Source: Chitinophaga sp. LS1
Lineage (GTDB): Bacteria; Bacteroidota; Bacteroidia; Chitinophagales; Chitinophagaceae
DNA length: 64,000 bases
Direction of reading: 5' to 3'
Assembly: GCF_034274695.1 (NCBI RefSeq)
Contig: NZ_CP128362.1
Coordinates: 7,132,501-7,196,500, forward strand
The position numbers and the translations under genes were made by a program. Shown here piece after piece: positions 37,108 to 49,164 of the stretch (its first letter is position 1; every line of letters begins with the position of its first letter). The notes beneath the pieces are model-generated. The model searched no databases and was not told where the DNA came from. It saw only the letters and a list, made by a program, of their open reading frames with translations.

Positions 37108-38565
37108 ATGAAATCAACTTCCGTTTTTGTTTGCTCACTGCTCTTTTGTATTCATTCTTTCGCCCAGCAGTTCAGCGTCAGTTTTCCCGACAGCCTGCTT
37201 TCCACACCATTCACCGGCAGCATTCTCGTTTATCTTTCCAAAACTTCGAAGGAACCCCGCCAGGCCTCCTCACTTCTGGATAACGCCCCCTGTGTTAGGA
37301 TAAATGTAGAAAATATCAATCCCGGGGAATCGGTCCTGATCCAGGCAAGTGCACTCACCTTTCCTGTTCCATTGCCTGACCTGGAACGGGGAGAATACTA
37401 TGTGCAGGTAGTATGGGATCGCAACCTGGGCGGACAATTCATTGGGCAGTCCCCCGGTAATTTATATAGCACTTCGCGAAAAATACGGTTGCGCTATCAA
37501 AGTCAGGAGACCTTCAGCATCCAGGCGGATCACATCATCCCTGCATATACCTTTACGGAGACTGATTACATCAAAGAACTAAAGGTACCTTCTAAATTGC
37601 TGAGTGATTTCCATCAAACACCTTATTCTTTGAATGCAGCGATCCGGTTACCAAAGGAATATTATACTTCGCCTAAGCGAAAGTTTCCCGTCAAGTTTGT
37701 AGTATTTGGATTTACTGGTAACTATCATTATTTCTCCGGGTATCCGAATCCGATGGAACCCATAGATACCATACCGTGTATAGGCGTATACCTGGATGGA
37801 AATTGTCCATTAGGGCATAGTGTATATGCGAACAGTGATAACAATGGACCATGGGCGGATGCATTGATTAAAGAATTCATTCCTCAGCTGGAAAAAACGT
37901 ATCGTTGTAATGGAGCGCGCTTCCTGCATGGCCATAGTAGCGGTGGTTGGAGTGTATTGTGGTTACAGACACAGTATCCCGATCAGTTTACAGCCTGCTG
38001 GTCCAGCTCTCCTGATCCGGTAGATTTTCATAGTTTTCAGAAGATAGATTTATATGCGCATGAGAACATGTATTTTGACAAGGATAGTACGTTACGTCCT
38101 TTAGGAACTATTGCAGGACAGGTACCATGGATCTATATGCGGAATGCATACCAGATGGAAACGGTGATCTATAGAGGAGAACAGATGCATTCATTTGATG
38201 CGGTGTTTGGGCCCAAAGGACCGGATGGAAGTCCGCTGCGATTGGTAGAGCCGTATAAAGGGGAGATAGATACAGCCGTGTTCAATCATTGGAAGAAATA
38301 TGATATATCTGCTTATCTGGTGAAAAACTGGGAGCAGGTAAAAAATAAATTGGATGGTAAGATACGAATTACGGTAGGGAACCAGGATAATTTTCTACTG
38401 AACTACCCGATTAGAATGATGGAAAAGAAAATGAAGGAACTGAAGGCGGGTATTGAGTTTGTATATTATCCGGGAGATCATTTCACCGTGCAGACGCCAC
38501 AATGGGTCAAGGAGGGGAATTTATTTTTTGAGGGGAAATACCTGGAATGGTTGAAGAAGAAATAA
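37108..38565 (+). CDS. Secreted alpha/beta hydrolase, putative esterase
   Basis: 485 residues with a signal peptide (VFVCSLLFCIHSFAQQ). Residues about 25-170 form an N-terminal beta domain (SGSILVYLSK-type strands, GEYYVQVVWDRNLGGQF). The hydrolase domain follows: VKFVVFGFTGNYHYFSGYPN, RFLHGHSSGGWSVLWLQTQYPDQF with the GHSSGG nucleophile elbow, and a likely catalytic histidine in YYPGDHFTVQTP. It resembles esterase-D/enterochelin-esterase-like proteins; the substrate is unknown. The last codons and TAA of the gene form the first unit of a 22-bp tandem array. Confidence 0.72.
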   Translation: MKSTSVFVCSLLFCIHSFAQQFSVSFPDSLLSTPFTGSILVYLSKTSKEPRQASSLLDNAPCVRINVENINPGESVLIQASALTFPVPLPDLERGEYYVQVVWDRNLGGQFIGQSPGNLYSTSRKIRLRYQSQETFSIQADHIIPAYTFTETDYIKELKVPSKLLSDFHQTPYSLNAAIRLPKEYYTSPKRKFPVKFVVFGFTGNYHYFSGYPNPMEPIDTIPCIGVYLDGNCPLGHSVYANSDNNGPWADALIKEFIPQLEKTYRCNGARFLHGHSSGGWSVLWLQTQYPDQFTACWSSSPDPVDFHSFQKIDLYAHENMYFDKDSTLRPLGTIAGQVPWIYMRNAYQMETVIYRGEQMHSFDAVFGPKGPDGSPLRLVEPYKGEIDTAVFNHWKKYDISAYLVKNWEQVKNKLDGKIRITVGNQDNFLLNYPIRMMEKKMKELKAGIEFVYYPGDHFTVQTPQWVKEGNLFFEGKYLEWLKKK

Positions 38566-38660
38566 CCCGAAGTTGAAAAAGAAATAACCCGGGGTTGAAG
38601 AAGAAATAATTCGGGGCTGAAAAAGAAATAACCCGGGGTTGAAGAAGAAATAATTCGAAG
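38551..38660. repeat. Five-copy 22-bp minisatellite anchored on the stop codon of the esterase gene
   Basis: Units at 38551, 38573, 38595, 38617 and 38639, all exactly 22 bp, of the form TTGAAGAAGAAATAA plus CCCGGGG or TTCGGGG. The first unit is the coding end (LKKK and the TAA at 38563-38565); each later unit repeats that TAA at the same place. Confidence 0.95.
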
Positions 38661-38664
38661 AGAA

Positions 38665-38710
38665 GAGGCTACTTTTTAAAACTTTTAAAAGGTAGCCTCC
38701 TCTTTTTTTA
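38665..38710. terminator. Bidirectional hairpin terminator
   Basis: GAGGCTAC (38665-38672) pairs with GTAGCCTC (38692-38699), with extra AAA/TTT pairing inside, and TCTTTTTTT follows. It separates the convergent esterase gene and the truncated dehydrogenase. Confidence 0.8.
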
Positions 38711-39295
38711 CAAACTACTCATATCAATCACAAACCTGTACAACACATCCCCTTTCTCCAACCGTTCAAAAGCGGTCTGTATATCCTGTATCTTAATCAC
38801 CTCTACATCAGAGACAATATTATGCTCCGCACAGAAGTCCAGCATCTCCTGCGTTTGTGCCAGTCCGCCAGCGCCTGATCCAGCTACAACTTTATTGCCG
38901 GCAGCCAGACTGAAGGAAGGAATAGACCAGGGTTTTGAAGGCATACCCACATTGATATAAACCCCATTTGTTTTTAATGCAGCGATGTAAGGATTGATAT
39001 CATGATCAGCAGCGACCGTGTCGATGATAAAATGAAATGAGCGCTGTACTGATTTGAATTGTTCTTCATCGGTAGTGACTACAAAATGATGTGCACCTAG
39101 TTTTAAAGCGGCTTCTTTTTTACGGACAGAAGTACTAAGTACAGTTACTTCTGCACCAAAAGCTACGGCAAATTTCACTGCCATATGTCCCAGGCCACCT
39201 AAGCCAACTACAGCTACCTTATGCCCCTTGCCTACCTGCCAGTTGCGCAGCGGAGAGTAAGTGGTAATACCCGCACATAATAAAGGGACAACCTC
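38708..39295 (-). pseudogene. 5'-truncated zinc-type alcohol dehydrogenase (NAD(P)-binding half only)
   Basis: The open frame can be read on the minus strand from 39295 (EVVPLLCAGITTYSPLRNW, then VAVVGLGGLGHMAVKFAVAFGAEV) to a normal C-terminus (RFVIDMSSL). This is the cofactor-binding half of a YahK/cinnamyl-alcohol-dehydrogenase-like enzyme; GLGGLG is the dinucleotide motif. An in-frame TAA stands directly before it (39298-39296), and roughly the first 145 residues with the catalytic zinc ligands are missing. The internal ATG at 39184 would give only 158 residues. The break lies at a 7-1-7 palindrome (39296-39310), about 70 bp before the next gene, so a deletion is likely. Confidence 0.85.
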
Positions 39296-39372
39296 TTAGA
39301 AACTTTCTAAAAATAATTTTACCCCCTCCTGACATAGGGCTGTCATACCCGGTTTATAGCTTTGTTGTATAA

Positions 39373-39798
39373 ATGTTAAAATCAATGATCAGTCAATTCG
39401 CACAATTAAACTGGATAAGCGTTGCCATCGCTTTTGTAGCCTACTCAATCCATGGCGCTCTATGGTTCACCGTATGGTTCCCAAAGCCTTACCGGCGCTC
39501 ACTGGGCAAGGAAAATGAAACCCTGCCCAACAAGCCTATCTTCATCGTCGGACCCGCCATTTGCTCACTGGTCATTACCATTACCACCGCCTTGTTGCTG
39601 TACGCGCTACAGATTTCCTCCATAAAAGCAGGCATCGAATTTGGCTTACTGATCGGCATAGGTTTTCTGGTAGCGAATACCGTGAACATCGCCATCAATC
39701 CCAATATTCCCAGACCCATTCTGTACGGCATCATTAGCGGCAGCTATCATTTAGTGGGTATTTTGATTGTAAATGTGATCCTAATTGCGATGAAATAA
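39373..39798 (+). CDS. DUF1761 family membrane protein
   Basis: 141 residues with four predicted helices; the start (FAQLNWISVAIAFVAYSIHGALWFTVWF) is typical of DUF1761. TAGCTTTG at 39357-39364 fits a -7 element and lies nine bases before the ATG, which implies a very short leader. Its stop overlaps the next start by one base (TAATG). Function unknown. Confidence 0.82.
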   Translation: MLKSMISQFAQLNWISVAIAFVAYSIHGALWFTVWFPKPYRRSLGKENETLPNKPIFIVGPAICSLVITITTALLLYALQISSIKAGIEFGLLIGIGFLVANTVNIAINPNIPRPILYGIISGSYHLVGILIVNVILIAMK

Positions 39799-40337
39799 TG
39801 GAAACATTTTGCCCGGCCAACAGGCAGGAATGGCGCCAATGGCTACAGGAGAACCATAGTAGTGCGCCATTCATCTGGCTCGTATATTACAAAAAGCAGG
39901 CAAACCGGTCTACCCTCACCTGGAGCGAAGCCGTAGACGAAGCCCTCTGTTTTGGATGGATCGACAGTACGGCAAGAACTATCGATGAAGAAAAATTCAT
40001 GCAGTTCTTCACAAAAAGAAAGCCCACCAGTGTCTGGTCCAAAATCAACAAAGAAAAAGTAAAACGACTCATAGCCACCGGACTCATGATGCCTGCCGGC
40101 CATCAATGTATCCACCTGGCCAGGCAAAATGGGTCATGGTCTATACTAGACGAAGTAGAAGAGCTAAAGATACCCAAAGACCTGGAGAAAGCTTTTAAAT
40201 CCAGAAGGGGTTCAAAGGCTCATTTCACGGGTTTAAGCAGGTCAGTGCAAAAAAATTATCTACAAAAACTAGTACTGGCAAAACGACCGGAAACCCGGTT
40301 AAAAAGGATTCAGGAAATAGTCAACTTAGGTGGGTGA
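39798..40337 (+). CDS. YdeI/OmpD-associated family protein
   Basis: 179 residues. The pattern CPANRQEWRQWLQENHSSAP, FIWLVYYKKQANRSTLTWSE, AVDEALCFGWIDSTARTID and KRKPTSVWSKINKEKVKRL is characteristic of the YdeI-like family; the biochemical role is not established. It is translationally coupled to the DUF1761 gene. Its TGA lies inside the terminator stem at 40329-40356. Confidence 0.85.
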   Translation: METFCPANRQEWRQWLQENHSSAPFIWLVYYKKQANRSTLTWSEAVDEALCFGWIDSTARTIDEEKFMQFFTKRKPTSVWSKINKEKVKRLIATGLMMPAGHQCIHLARQNGSWSILDEVEELKIPKDLEKAFKSRRGSKAHFTGLSRSVQKNYLQKLVLAKRPETRLKRIQEIVNLGG

Positions 40338-40361
40338 ACAAAATCGTTCGCTCACCTTTTT
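40329..40361 (+). terminator. Intrinsic terminator overlapping the YdeI stop codon
   Basis: GGTGGGTGAAC (40329-40339) pairs with GTTCGCTCACC (40346-40356) using two G-U wobbles, then TTTTTAT. The stop TGA (40335-40337) is within the left arm. Confidence 0.8.
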
Positions 40362-40431
40362 ATATTTATTCTCAGAAATTATTAAATACTATTAAATTGC
40401 CATACATTTACTCCATAAACTTTAGAAGAAA

Positions 40432-41328
40432 TTGTCCTTTACCTATTACCTTTTACAATTTGCTACTTACGGTCTGGCGCTATTACCGTTTAGAGTATTG
40501 TACCTGCTTTCAGACGTAGTGTACGTCCTGTTATATCATGTTCTTTCTTACAGGAAAAAAGTTGTCATGAATAATCTTCGTGCGTCGTTCCCTGATAAGT
40601 CGGAAAAAGAGCTGACAGCAATCTGCAAGGAATTTTATCATTACCTCTGCGACATGTTCCTCGAAACATTCAAGACACTTGTCATCAGCAAAGAGACCAT
40701 GTTAAAACGCTGTGTTTTTACACCGGACACCATCGCCCTCTTTAACAAGCTGGCCGAAGAAGAGAAAAGTGTAATACTAGTAATGGGGCACAAAGGTAAC
40801 TGGGAATGGGCCGGCAATTCATTCAGCATTCTGCTCAAACAGCAATTGTATGTGATTTATCATCCGCTGTCCAACAAAAACCTGGATGCCCTGATGTATA
40901 AAATGCGTACCCGTTTTGGCACAAAGCTGATTGCCATGCAGGATACATTCCGCGAAATGGTAAAGAACAGGAAGGAAATAAACGCCACCGCATTCATCGC
41001 CGATCAGTCACCACAACCCGCTACGGCTCACTGGATGACCTTCTTAAACCAGGATACCCCGGTTTTTAAGGGAACAGAAAAGATCGCGCAGAAAATGAAC
41101 TACCCGGTAGTGTATGTAACAGTGAACAAAGTAAAAAGGGGCTACTACTCCGTAGAAGCTTCCATGCTGGTAGAAGCACCAACGAACGAGCCAGAAGGCG
41201 CTATCACAGAGATCCATACCCATAAACTGGAACAGGATATCATTGCCCAGCCAGCCACCTGGCTCTGGTCTCACAGAAGATGGAAACACAAACGCCAACC
41301 ACAACCTATAGCGGTACCGACCATATAA
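40432..41328 (+). CDS. LpxL/HtrB-like lysophospholipid acyltransferase
   Basis: 298 residues from a TTG start at 40432; the next ATG (residue 45) would remove the conserved N-terminal helix, so TTG is preferred. The family pattern includes LASFPDK-type NNLRASFPDKSEKEL, MGHKGNWEWAGNSF (HxxxWE-like catalytic motif: H and E) and TAFIADQSPQPATAHWMTFLNQDTPVFKGTEKIA. It likely adds a secondary acyl chain to lipid A or to an amino lipid at the inner membrane. The desaturase gene follows after 37 bp, suggesting joint work on membrane acyl chains. Confidence 0.87.
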   Translation: MSFTYYLLQFATYGLALLPFRVLYLLSDVVYVLLYHVLSYRKKVVMNNLRASFPDKSEKELTAICKEFYHYLCDMFLETFKTLVISKETMLKRCVFTPDTIALFNKLAEEEKSVILVMGHKGNWEWAGNSFSILLKQQLYVIYHPLSNKNLDALMYKMRTRFGTKLIAMQDTFREMVKNRKEINATAFIADQSPQPATAHWMTFLNQDTPVFKGTEKIAQKMNYPVVYVTVNKVKRGYYSVEASMLVEAPTNEPEGAITEIHTHKLEQDIIAQPATWLWSHRRWKHKRQPQPIAVPTI

Positions 41329-41365
41329 TTTCTAATTATACCACAACGTTAAAATTATTCATTCT

Positions 41366-42397
41366 ATGCGCGAAGGGAAAGACCTTATCCTGGCAACAAA
41401 ACCATATGCCAATGAAATCAGGTCCAGGAGCTGGTTCCACCTCACTACAACTTTGGGGTTGCTGATACTGGCATTGACGGGCACGCTGGTATTGCCATAT
41501 TTTATTTTAAGGCTGGCGGCCAGCATTTTTGCGGGTTTCCTGATTGTGCGGACATTCGTCATTTACCACGATCATCAGCACCATACAATATTACATAATT
41601 CAAAACCGGCAGAAGCCATCATGGTCCTTTTCGGGATCTATGTACTGGCGCCTACCAGCATTTGGAAAAGATCTCACGATTATCATCATAAACATAATTC
41701 AAAACTGTTCAGTGCCAGCATTGGCTCTTATCCCATTGCTACCAGACAAAAGTTTGAGCAAATGAGTCGTGGAGAAAGAAGGGGGTACCTCTTCACCAGG
41801 CATCCGCTCACGATCCTGTGTGGCTACATCTTTATGTTCATGATTGGTATGTGCCTGCAGTCATTTGCAAGTAGTCCCAAAAAGCACCTGGATAGTCTGT
41901 TAGCGCTGGTATTGCATTTCTGCGGTAGCGCGGCGGTGATCTATTTCCTGGGTTGGGAGGCATGGGCGCTGTTCATCCTGATACCTTTTTCCATCGCCTG
42001 CTGTATGGGGGCATACCTGTTTTATGCCCAGCATAATTTTCCGGGTGTTACATTCAATGATAGTGAGGACTGGTGTTATCATGAGGCCGCGTTATTATCT
42101 TCCAGCTTTATGGTAATGTCACCGTTTATGAACTGGGTAACTGCGAATATCGGGTACCATCATATTCACCATCTGAATGCGCGTATTCCATTTTACCGTT
42201 TGCCACAGGCCATGGCGGAGATTCCGGAGTTGCAACAGGCAAAGACCACCAGTCTGCGGATCAGGGAGGTGATTGCATGTTTAAAGCTCAAAGTATGGGA
42301 TCCGGAACTGAAGCGGATGATCACCCTGCGGGAAGCTGCGGCGCTGAAAACACCGGCTTATAAAGTGAATACTCCCCAACCTTTAGGTTTTTCTTAA
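41366..42397 (+). CDS. Membrane fatty acid desaturase
   Basis: 343 residues. The three histidine boxes of the membrane di-iron desaturase/hydroxylase family are present: YHDHQHH (residues about 68-74), HDYHHKH (about 104-110) and YHHIHH (about 264-269). Four or more membrane helices surround them. It introduces a double bond (or hydroxyl) into acyl chains using O2 and an electron donor that is not encoded nearby. It follows the LpxL-like gene. Confidence 0.92.
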   Translation: MREGKDLILATKPYANEIRSRSWFHLTTTLGLLILALTGTLVLPYFILRLAASIFAGFLIVRTFVIYHDHQHHTILHNSKPAEAIMVLFGIYVLAPTSIWKRSHDYHHKHNSKLFSASIGSYPIATRQKFEQMSRGERRGYLFTRHPLTILCGYIFMFMIGMCLQSFASSPKKHLDSLLALVLHFCGSAAVIYFLGWEAWALFILIPFSIACCMGAYLFYAQHNFPGVTFNDSEDWCYHEAALLSSSFMVMSPFMNWVTANIGYHHIHHLNARIPFYRLPQAMAEIPELQQAKTTSLRIREVIACLKLKVWDPELKRMITLREAAALKTPAYKVNTPQPLGFS

Positions 42398-42408
42398 CAT
42401 TTATATTT

Positions 42409-42456
42409 ATGGAAAATGGATTTTCCGGGAATCATGAAAGAAAATCCATTTTCCAT
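42409..42456. promoter_or_regulatory. Perfect 16-bp inverted repeat at the start of the VWA gene
   Basis: ATGGAAAATGGATTTT (42409-42424) and AAAATCCATTTTCCAT (42441-42456) with a 16-base spacer. It lies 12 bp after the desaturase stop, and its right arm ends inside the preferred VWA start ATG (42455-42457). It could block translation, act as an operator, or end the desaturase message; no T-run follows. Confidence 0.75.
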
Positions 42457-43651
42457 GAGTCCAAAGTACATTATCCCGATTGGCACCTTTTTCTGTGCGT
42501 TATTCCTGATGGGCACTGTGCGTAAGCACCCTGTTATGGAATCCTCTCCTTCCCCCGTTATAATTGATTCTCCCCACGCTCAATCTAAAATTCAGGTAGT
42601 ATTTGCATTGGATGCAACAGGTAGTATGACCGGTTTGATCGGCGCTGCCAAAGAAAAAATATGGTCTATTGCGGGAAGTCTCGCACAGGCGGAGCCTGCG
42701 CCTGTCATTGAGATAGGGTTAATATTTTACAGGGACAGGGGAGACCAGTTTATTACGAGAAGAGTGGCTTTGTCTGGTGATATGGATGATGTGTATGAGC
42801 AGTTGATGCAGATGAGTGCAGATGGTGGAGGGGACAGTCCGGAGAGTGTGAACCAGGCCTTGAATGAGGCGGTAACAAAGTTTAAATGGGATACTGCGCA
42901 AAGCACCTACAAGACGGTGTTTTTGGTGGGAGATTGCCCCCCGCATATGGATTACAGGGATGATGTGAAGTACCCGGTAAGTTGTAAGCTGGCTACGCAG
43001 AAAGATATTGTATTAAACACGATCCTGATGGGGGATAATTATAAAGCGATGCAGGTGTGGAAAGATATAGCACAGTGTAATCAGGGAAGCTTTACGCAGG
43101 TAAATATGGATGCGAATGATATACAGGTGAATACCCCTTATGATAATCAGATTGCACAGTTATCAGATCAGTTGGATGATAGCAGGCTGTATTATGGTAG
43201 TGAAGATGAGAAAGTGGCCTATTCTGCAAAAGTATCAAAGAGCAAATATATCAGTACGAATGTGGCGGCAAATGTGAAAGCGCAGCGGGCGGAGTATAAT
43301 GCTACAAAAGCGGGGAAGAGTGGGTATTATGGAAAGAAGGAATTGCTGGAGAACTATAAAGATAAATCCGTGAGTGTTGAATCTATAAAAACGGAGGAAT
43401 TACCGGAGGAAATGAAGAAGATGACAGTAGTGCAGCGGGAGGAATATTTAAAGAAAAAAGTGGCGGTAAGGGATAGTTTGAACAAGGAGTTAGATAAGTA
43501 TGTGAAGATGCGGCAGGCGTATATAGAAAAGGACCTGAAGAGCAGGAAGGCGGAAGATGTAGATAGTTCATTTACGAATAAGATATATAAGAGTATACAG
43601 CAACAGACGGAGAAGAAGAAAATATATCTGAAGAAGGATGCAAAGTATTAG
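42455..43651 (+). CDS. von Willebrand factor A domain protein
   Basis: About 398 residues from ATG 42455; in-frame ATGs at 42416 and 42434 lie inside the inverted repeat and are less likely. A hydrophobic N-terminal segment (YIIPIGTFFCALFLMGTV) fits a signal or anchor. The MIDAS motif VVFALDATGSMTGLIGAAK (DxTxS-like: DATGS) starts the VWA domain at about residue 47, and GDCPPHMDYRDDV contributes a later metal-site region. The C-terminal 150 residues are highly charged and probably a coiled coil (EEMKKMTVVQREEYLKKKVA). An extracytoplasmic adhesion or scaffold role is likely. Confidence 0.8.
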   Translation: MSPKYIIPIGTFFCALFLMGTVRKHPVMESSPSPVIIDSPHAQSKIQVVFALDATGSMTGLIGAAKEKIWSIAGSLAQAEPAPVIEIGLIFYRDRGDQFITRRVALSGDMDDVYEQLMQMSADGGGDSPESVNQALNEAVTKFKWDTAQSTYKTVFLVGDCPPHMDYRDDVKYPVSCKLATQKDIVLNTILMGDNYKAMQVWKDIAQCNQGSFTQVNMDANDIQVNTPYDNQIAQLSDQLDDSRLYYGSEDEKVAYSAKVSKSKYISTNVAANVKAQRAEYNATKAGKSGYYGKKELLENYKDKSVSVESIKTEELPEEMKKMTVVQREEYLKKKVAVRDSLNKELDKYVKMRQAYIEKDLKSRKAEDVDSSFTNKIYKSIQQQTEKKKIYLKKDAKY

Positions 43652-46390
<2,739 letters not shown>

Positions 46391-46397
46391 AAATTAA

Positions 46398-46436
46398 AAG
46401 CCTCCGGGGGAATAAAATCCCGGAGGCTTTTTTTAT
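46398..46436 (+). terminator. Intrinsic terminator of katG
   Basis: AAGCCTCCGGG (46398-46408) pairs perfectly with CCCGGAGGCTT (46419-46429), then a run of T. Confidence 0.93.
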
Positions 46437-46456
46437 GAAAATTGATCTCATCTCTG

Positions 46457-46570
46457 TTGGTGCATTCCTATACCTATCACCTGACGGAGTATAGTCAGAC
46501 ATTGTATGATGTAGTAATGGCACTGGGCAAGAGGGGGAAACTACATGCCCAGACCATCAGAACAAAATAA
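46457..46570 (+). pseudogene. C-terminal remnant of an HxlR-type regulator
   Basis: An open frame without ATG reads SYTYHLTEYSQTLYDVVMAL then GKRGKLHAQTIRTK and a TAA. The LTEYxxTLxxVxxxLxxWGxxH arrangement is the C-terminal wing-helix of HxlR-family regulators (compare YELTELGESLIPVIFTIEGWG in the intact gene at 53224). The N-terminal two thirds are gone, replaced by the katG terminator region. Confidence 0.6.
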
Positions 46571-46588
46571 TAATTTAACAAATAACAT

Positions 46589-49093
46589 TTACTCCTCCAT
46601 CCTACAATTCAACAACCCCGTTCCCGTATCAGTAGAAATCAGGAAATTATCAAACGTCATATTCGCCGCATGTACCCGCATCCCTGCCTTGCCACTGATG
46701 AACGGGTTCGTATCCGTATATTCTATCACCGGCGTCAACATATCATTCAGGTAGATCTTTATCACATCCCCACTTATCACTGCCCTCAGCTTATAAGACT
46801 GCCCCGCCGTCAAAGCCTGACTCTTGTAAGCCAACGTCGTCCAGTTATAGTTTTCCTTCCCAAACACGATCCCCCCGGCCTCTATACCTGCATAATACCC
46901 CTGCTGGTAATCAGAACTGATATCCGTAGAATTCCCAAACTGCTCTGCCGCCGGATTACGGGAACGGAATATCAAACCACCATTACCACCTGAAGGACAG
47001 GTGACATCCGCCTCCACCGTATAATCCGTCCAACCTACATTGCCCATCGTCCTTTTCCCATAGCCATTAATACCCGCCTTCCCGGCAGATACTGCCCATG
47101 GACCATTGTCATAGTTCCATGATGCATTAAAACTACCCGCATCAAAATTGTCAGCGCCACTGGGGGTAATGGTACTACCTGATTCAAATTTTAAAAACGC
47201 AAAATCAAACTCCCCTTCTACCGTTTCCAAACGAATCGTATGATTACCGGCAGTTAGATTCAGGTTCCGGAGCACAGCCGTACGCCAGGTTGTCCAGGCA
47301 CCCGTAGCCGGAATGGCAATGATCCCGGATACATCCGCACCATCACAATACACCCGTAGTTTGCAGGCGGTGTAAGTCGTTGCATATCGCAACCCCAAAT
47401 GATATGGCCCCGTTTCCTGCACATTCACATTGTACTGATACCATTCACCTGTCTGGTTCCAGCCAATATTCTCACCACCTTCCTCACTATCACGAATATC
47501 TACATTGTCTGTCCGGTATTTACCTCCTGTATTACCACCAGACAAATCATGATAACCAACTCCTTCCCCACCCTCATTGTAATGCACGGCAGGAATAGTA
47601 CCCGGTACAGGTTTATAAAAACTAAATACGCCACTGCCATTTACCTTGTTGCTAAAAGCTGTGTACCCAAAATCAGCGTGATCGCTATAGGTCGTTACCC
47701 CTATCTTACCACCAGCCGTAATATTGGCTGTACGGGTAGATTTCAGCATGCCATCTACATATATCCGGAAGGTAGTCCCCTCTTTTTCTACCCTGATCAC
47801 ATGCCATTTCTGGTAGTCATAACCGGGAGGCAGGGCAATGGCATTGACACCAATTGAAGTACCGTTTACCTTGATATCGGTTTCTAATGTGTTATCATAA
47901 CTACTTAACAACGCCGTACCATACGTATTTTCATCAATGTAAGAAAACACAGCGCCAAAGCGGGCAGCATTCGTACCCCTCTCCATTTCTTTCATATTGA
48001 ATTCGGCTGTGTAATTTGCGGCACTGGTAGCTGTGGTAATTTGTTTGTACCAGGTAGTGGTCGTTTTTGTATCCTGCCACATCAGTTCCTGGTTGTAAAT
48101 ACCCCAGGTCCCGCCATTCACATTCGTCCAGGTACTACCAATAGCTGTCCGGTCAAAACGATCGTAGAAAACAGGCAAAGCAGGAGAAGGTTGTGTCCAG
48201 TTAGTCGGACCATATACCTGTATCCGGTCACCATTAAAACCCATCGGGTCAATGTTCAGTTTTCGGTTAGGCCCTACGATACTACTTTGACCAAGCAGGT
48301 TATGATAAGTGATGAACCAGGTATCGAGATCAGGACCAATAAAAGAACTACTATGCCCCAGGCCAAAGAAAGTCCCTTCCGTATTGAGCAGAATAGGATT
48401 GTTGGCACCAGCGGTGTAACTACCCAATGGCGCCGTGGAGGTAGCATAGTTCACCCTGTAACCTTTACTGAATACGTGATTACCTGTATAGGTCAGGTAA
48501 TATACCCCATTACGTTTAAAGAGCGTGGAGCCTTCTGTCCAGCCATTGAGGTTAGCACCACTCAAAGTAGTGGCAGATCCGATCACTAAGGGACTACTCA
48601 TTGCTGATCCCTGTATACCACTGCCACTGGCATTCGTGAAGTACATAGACGCATTGTCGTCGATGAAAACGGAGCCATCGATAGAATGCCCCAGGTTGCC
48701 CGTCTGCAAAGAGAAAGGCCCTGTTGGACTATCGGCGGACAATACATAATGTCCGTTACCTGCCGGTGAGGTGTACATGTAAAAAGTGCCGTTCCAGTAA
48801 ATGACTTCGGGGGCATAAGCGCCTTTGGAAGTCGTTACGGATGCAGGCACAGCCAGACCTTCGTAGGTCCAGGTCACCAGGTCCCAGCTGCTCCAGCACT
48901 TTACACCATTCTGATCATCGCGGGTACTACAGTACAGGTAAAACTTACCTCTGAATTTAAAAATGTAAGGATCTCCGATACCATATTCTCCCCATTCGTC
49001 AGAAAGGGTGCGTGGATTAGTAATCTGGCAAAATGTTTGAAGGGAACAGCACAGAAAAAAAATCAATAACGGGATTTTGAGGGAATTCATCAT
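46589..49093 (-). CDS. Secreted GH43-type glycoside hydrolase with multiple carbohydrate-binding modules
   Basis: 834 residues, signal peptide (LKIPLLIFFLCCSLQTFCQ). Residues about 25-310 form a five-bladed GH43 domain: YGIGDPYIFKFRGKFYLYCS (catalytic base D), IDGSVFIDDNASMYFTN (pKa-modulating D), and NGWTEGSTLFKRNGVYYLTYT (acid E). Then come a concanavalin-like module (residues about 320-490), a CBM6-like module (about 505-650: IPAVHYNEGGEGVGYHD, GEWYQYNVNVQETGPYHLGLRYA) and a second concanavalin/DUF1080-like module (about 655-825). It should cleave arabinan, xylan or related side chains outside the cell. The gene stands alone. Confidence 0.88.
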   Translation of the reverse strand: MMNSLKIPLLIFFLCCSLQTFCQITNPRTLSDEWGEYGIGDPYIFKFRGKFYLYCSTRDDQNGVKCWSSWDLVTWTYEGLAVPASVTTSKGAYAPEVIYWNGTFYMYTSPAGNGHYVLSADSPTGPFSLQTGNLGHSIDGSVFIDDNASMYFTNASGSGIQGSAMSSPLVIGSATTLSGANLNGWTEGSTLFKRNGVYYLTYTGNHVFSKGYRVNYATSTAPLGSYTAGANNPILLNTEGTFFGLGHSSSFIGPDLDTWFITYHNLLGQSSIVGPNRKLNIDPMGFNGDRIQVYGPTNWTQPSPALPVFYDRFDRTAIGSTWTNVNGGTWGIYNQELMWQDTKTTTTWYKQITTATSAANYTAEFNMKEMERGTNAARFGAVFSYIDENTYGTALLSSYDNTLETDIKVNGTSIGVNAIALPPGYDYQKWHVIRVEKEGTTFRIYVDGMLKSTRTANITAGGKIGVTTYSDHADFGYTAFSNKVNGSGVFSFYKPVPGTIPAVHYNEGGEGVGYHDLSGGNTGGKYRTDNVDIRDSEEGGENIGWNQTGEWYQYNVNVQETGPYHLGLRYATTYTACKLRVYCDGADVSGIIAIPATGAWTTWRTAVLRNLNLTAGNHTIRLETVEGEFDFAFLKFESGSTITPSGADNFDAGSFNASWNYDNGPWAVSAGKAGINGYGKRTMGNVGWTDYTVEADVTCPSGGNGGLIFRSRNPAAEQFGNSTDISSDYQQGYYAGIEAGGIVFGKENYNWTTLAYKSQALTAGQSYKLRAVISGDVIKIYLNDMLTPVIEYTDTNPFISGKAGMRVHAANMTFDNFLISTDTGTGLLNCRMEE

Positions 49094-49164
49094 AAAATAT
49101 AGGATTTGTACTATAAGATATGGAATTTCAACAATTCTACGTCTTATTACTTAAACATATACTC

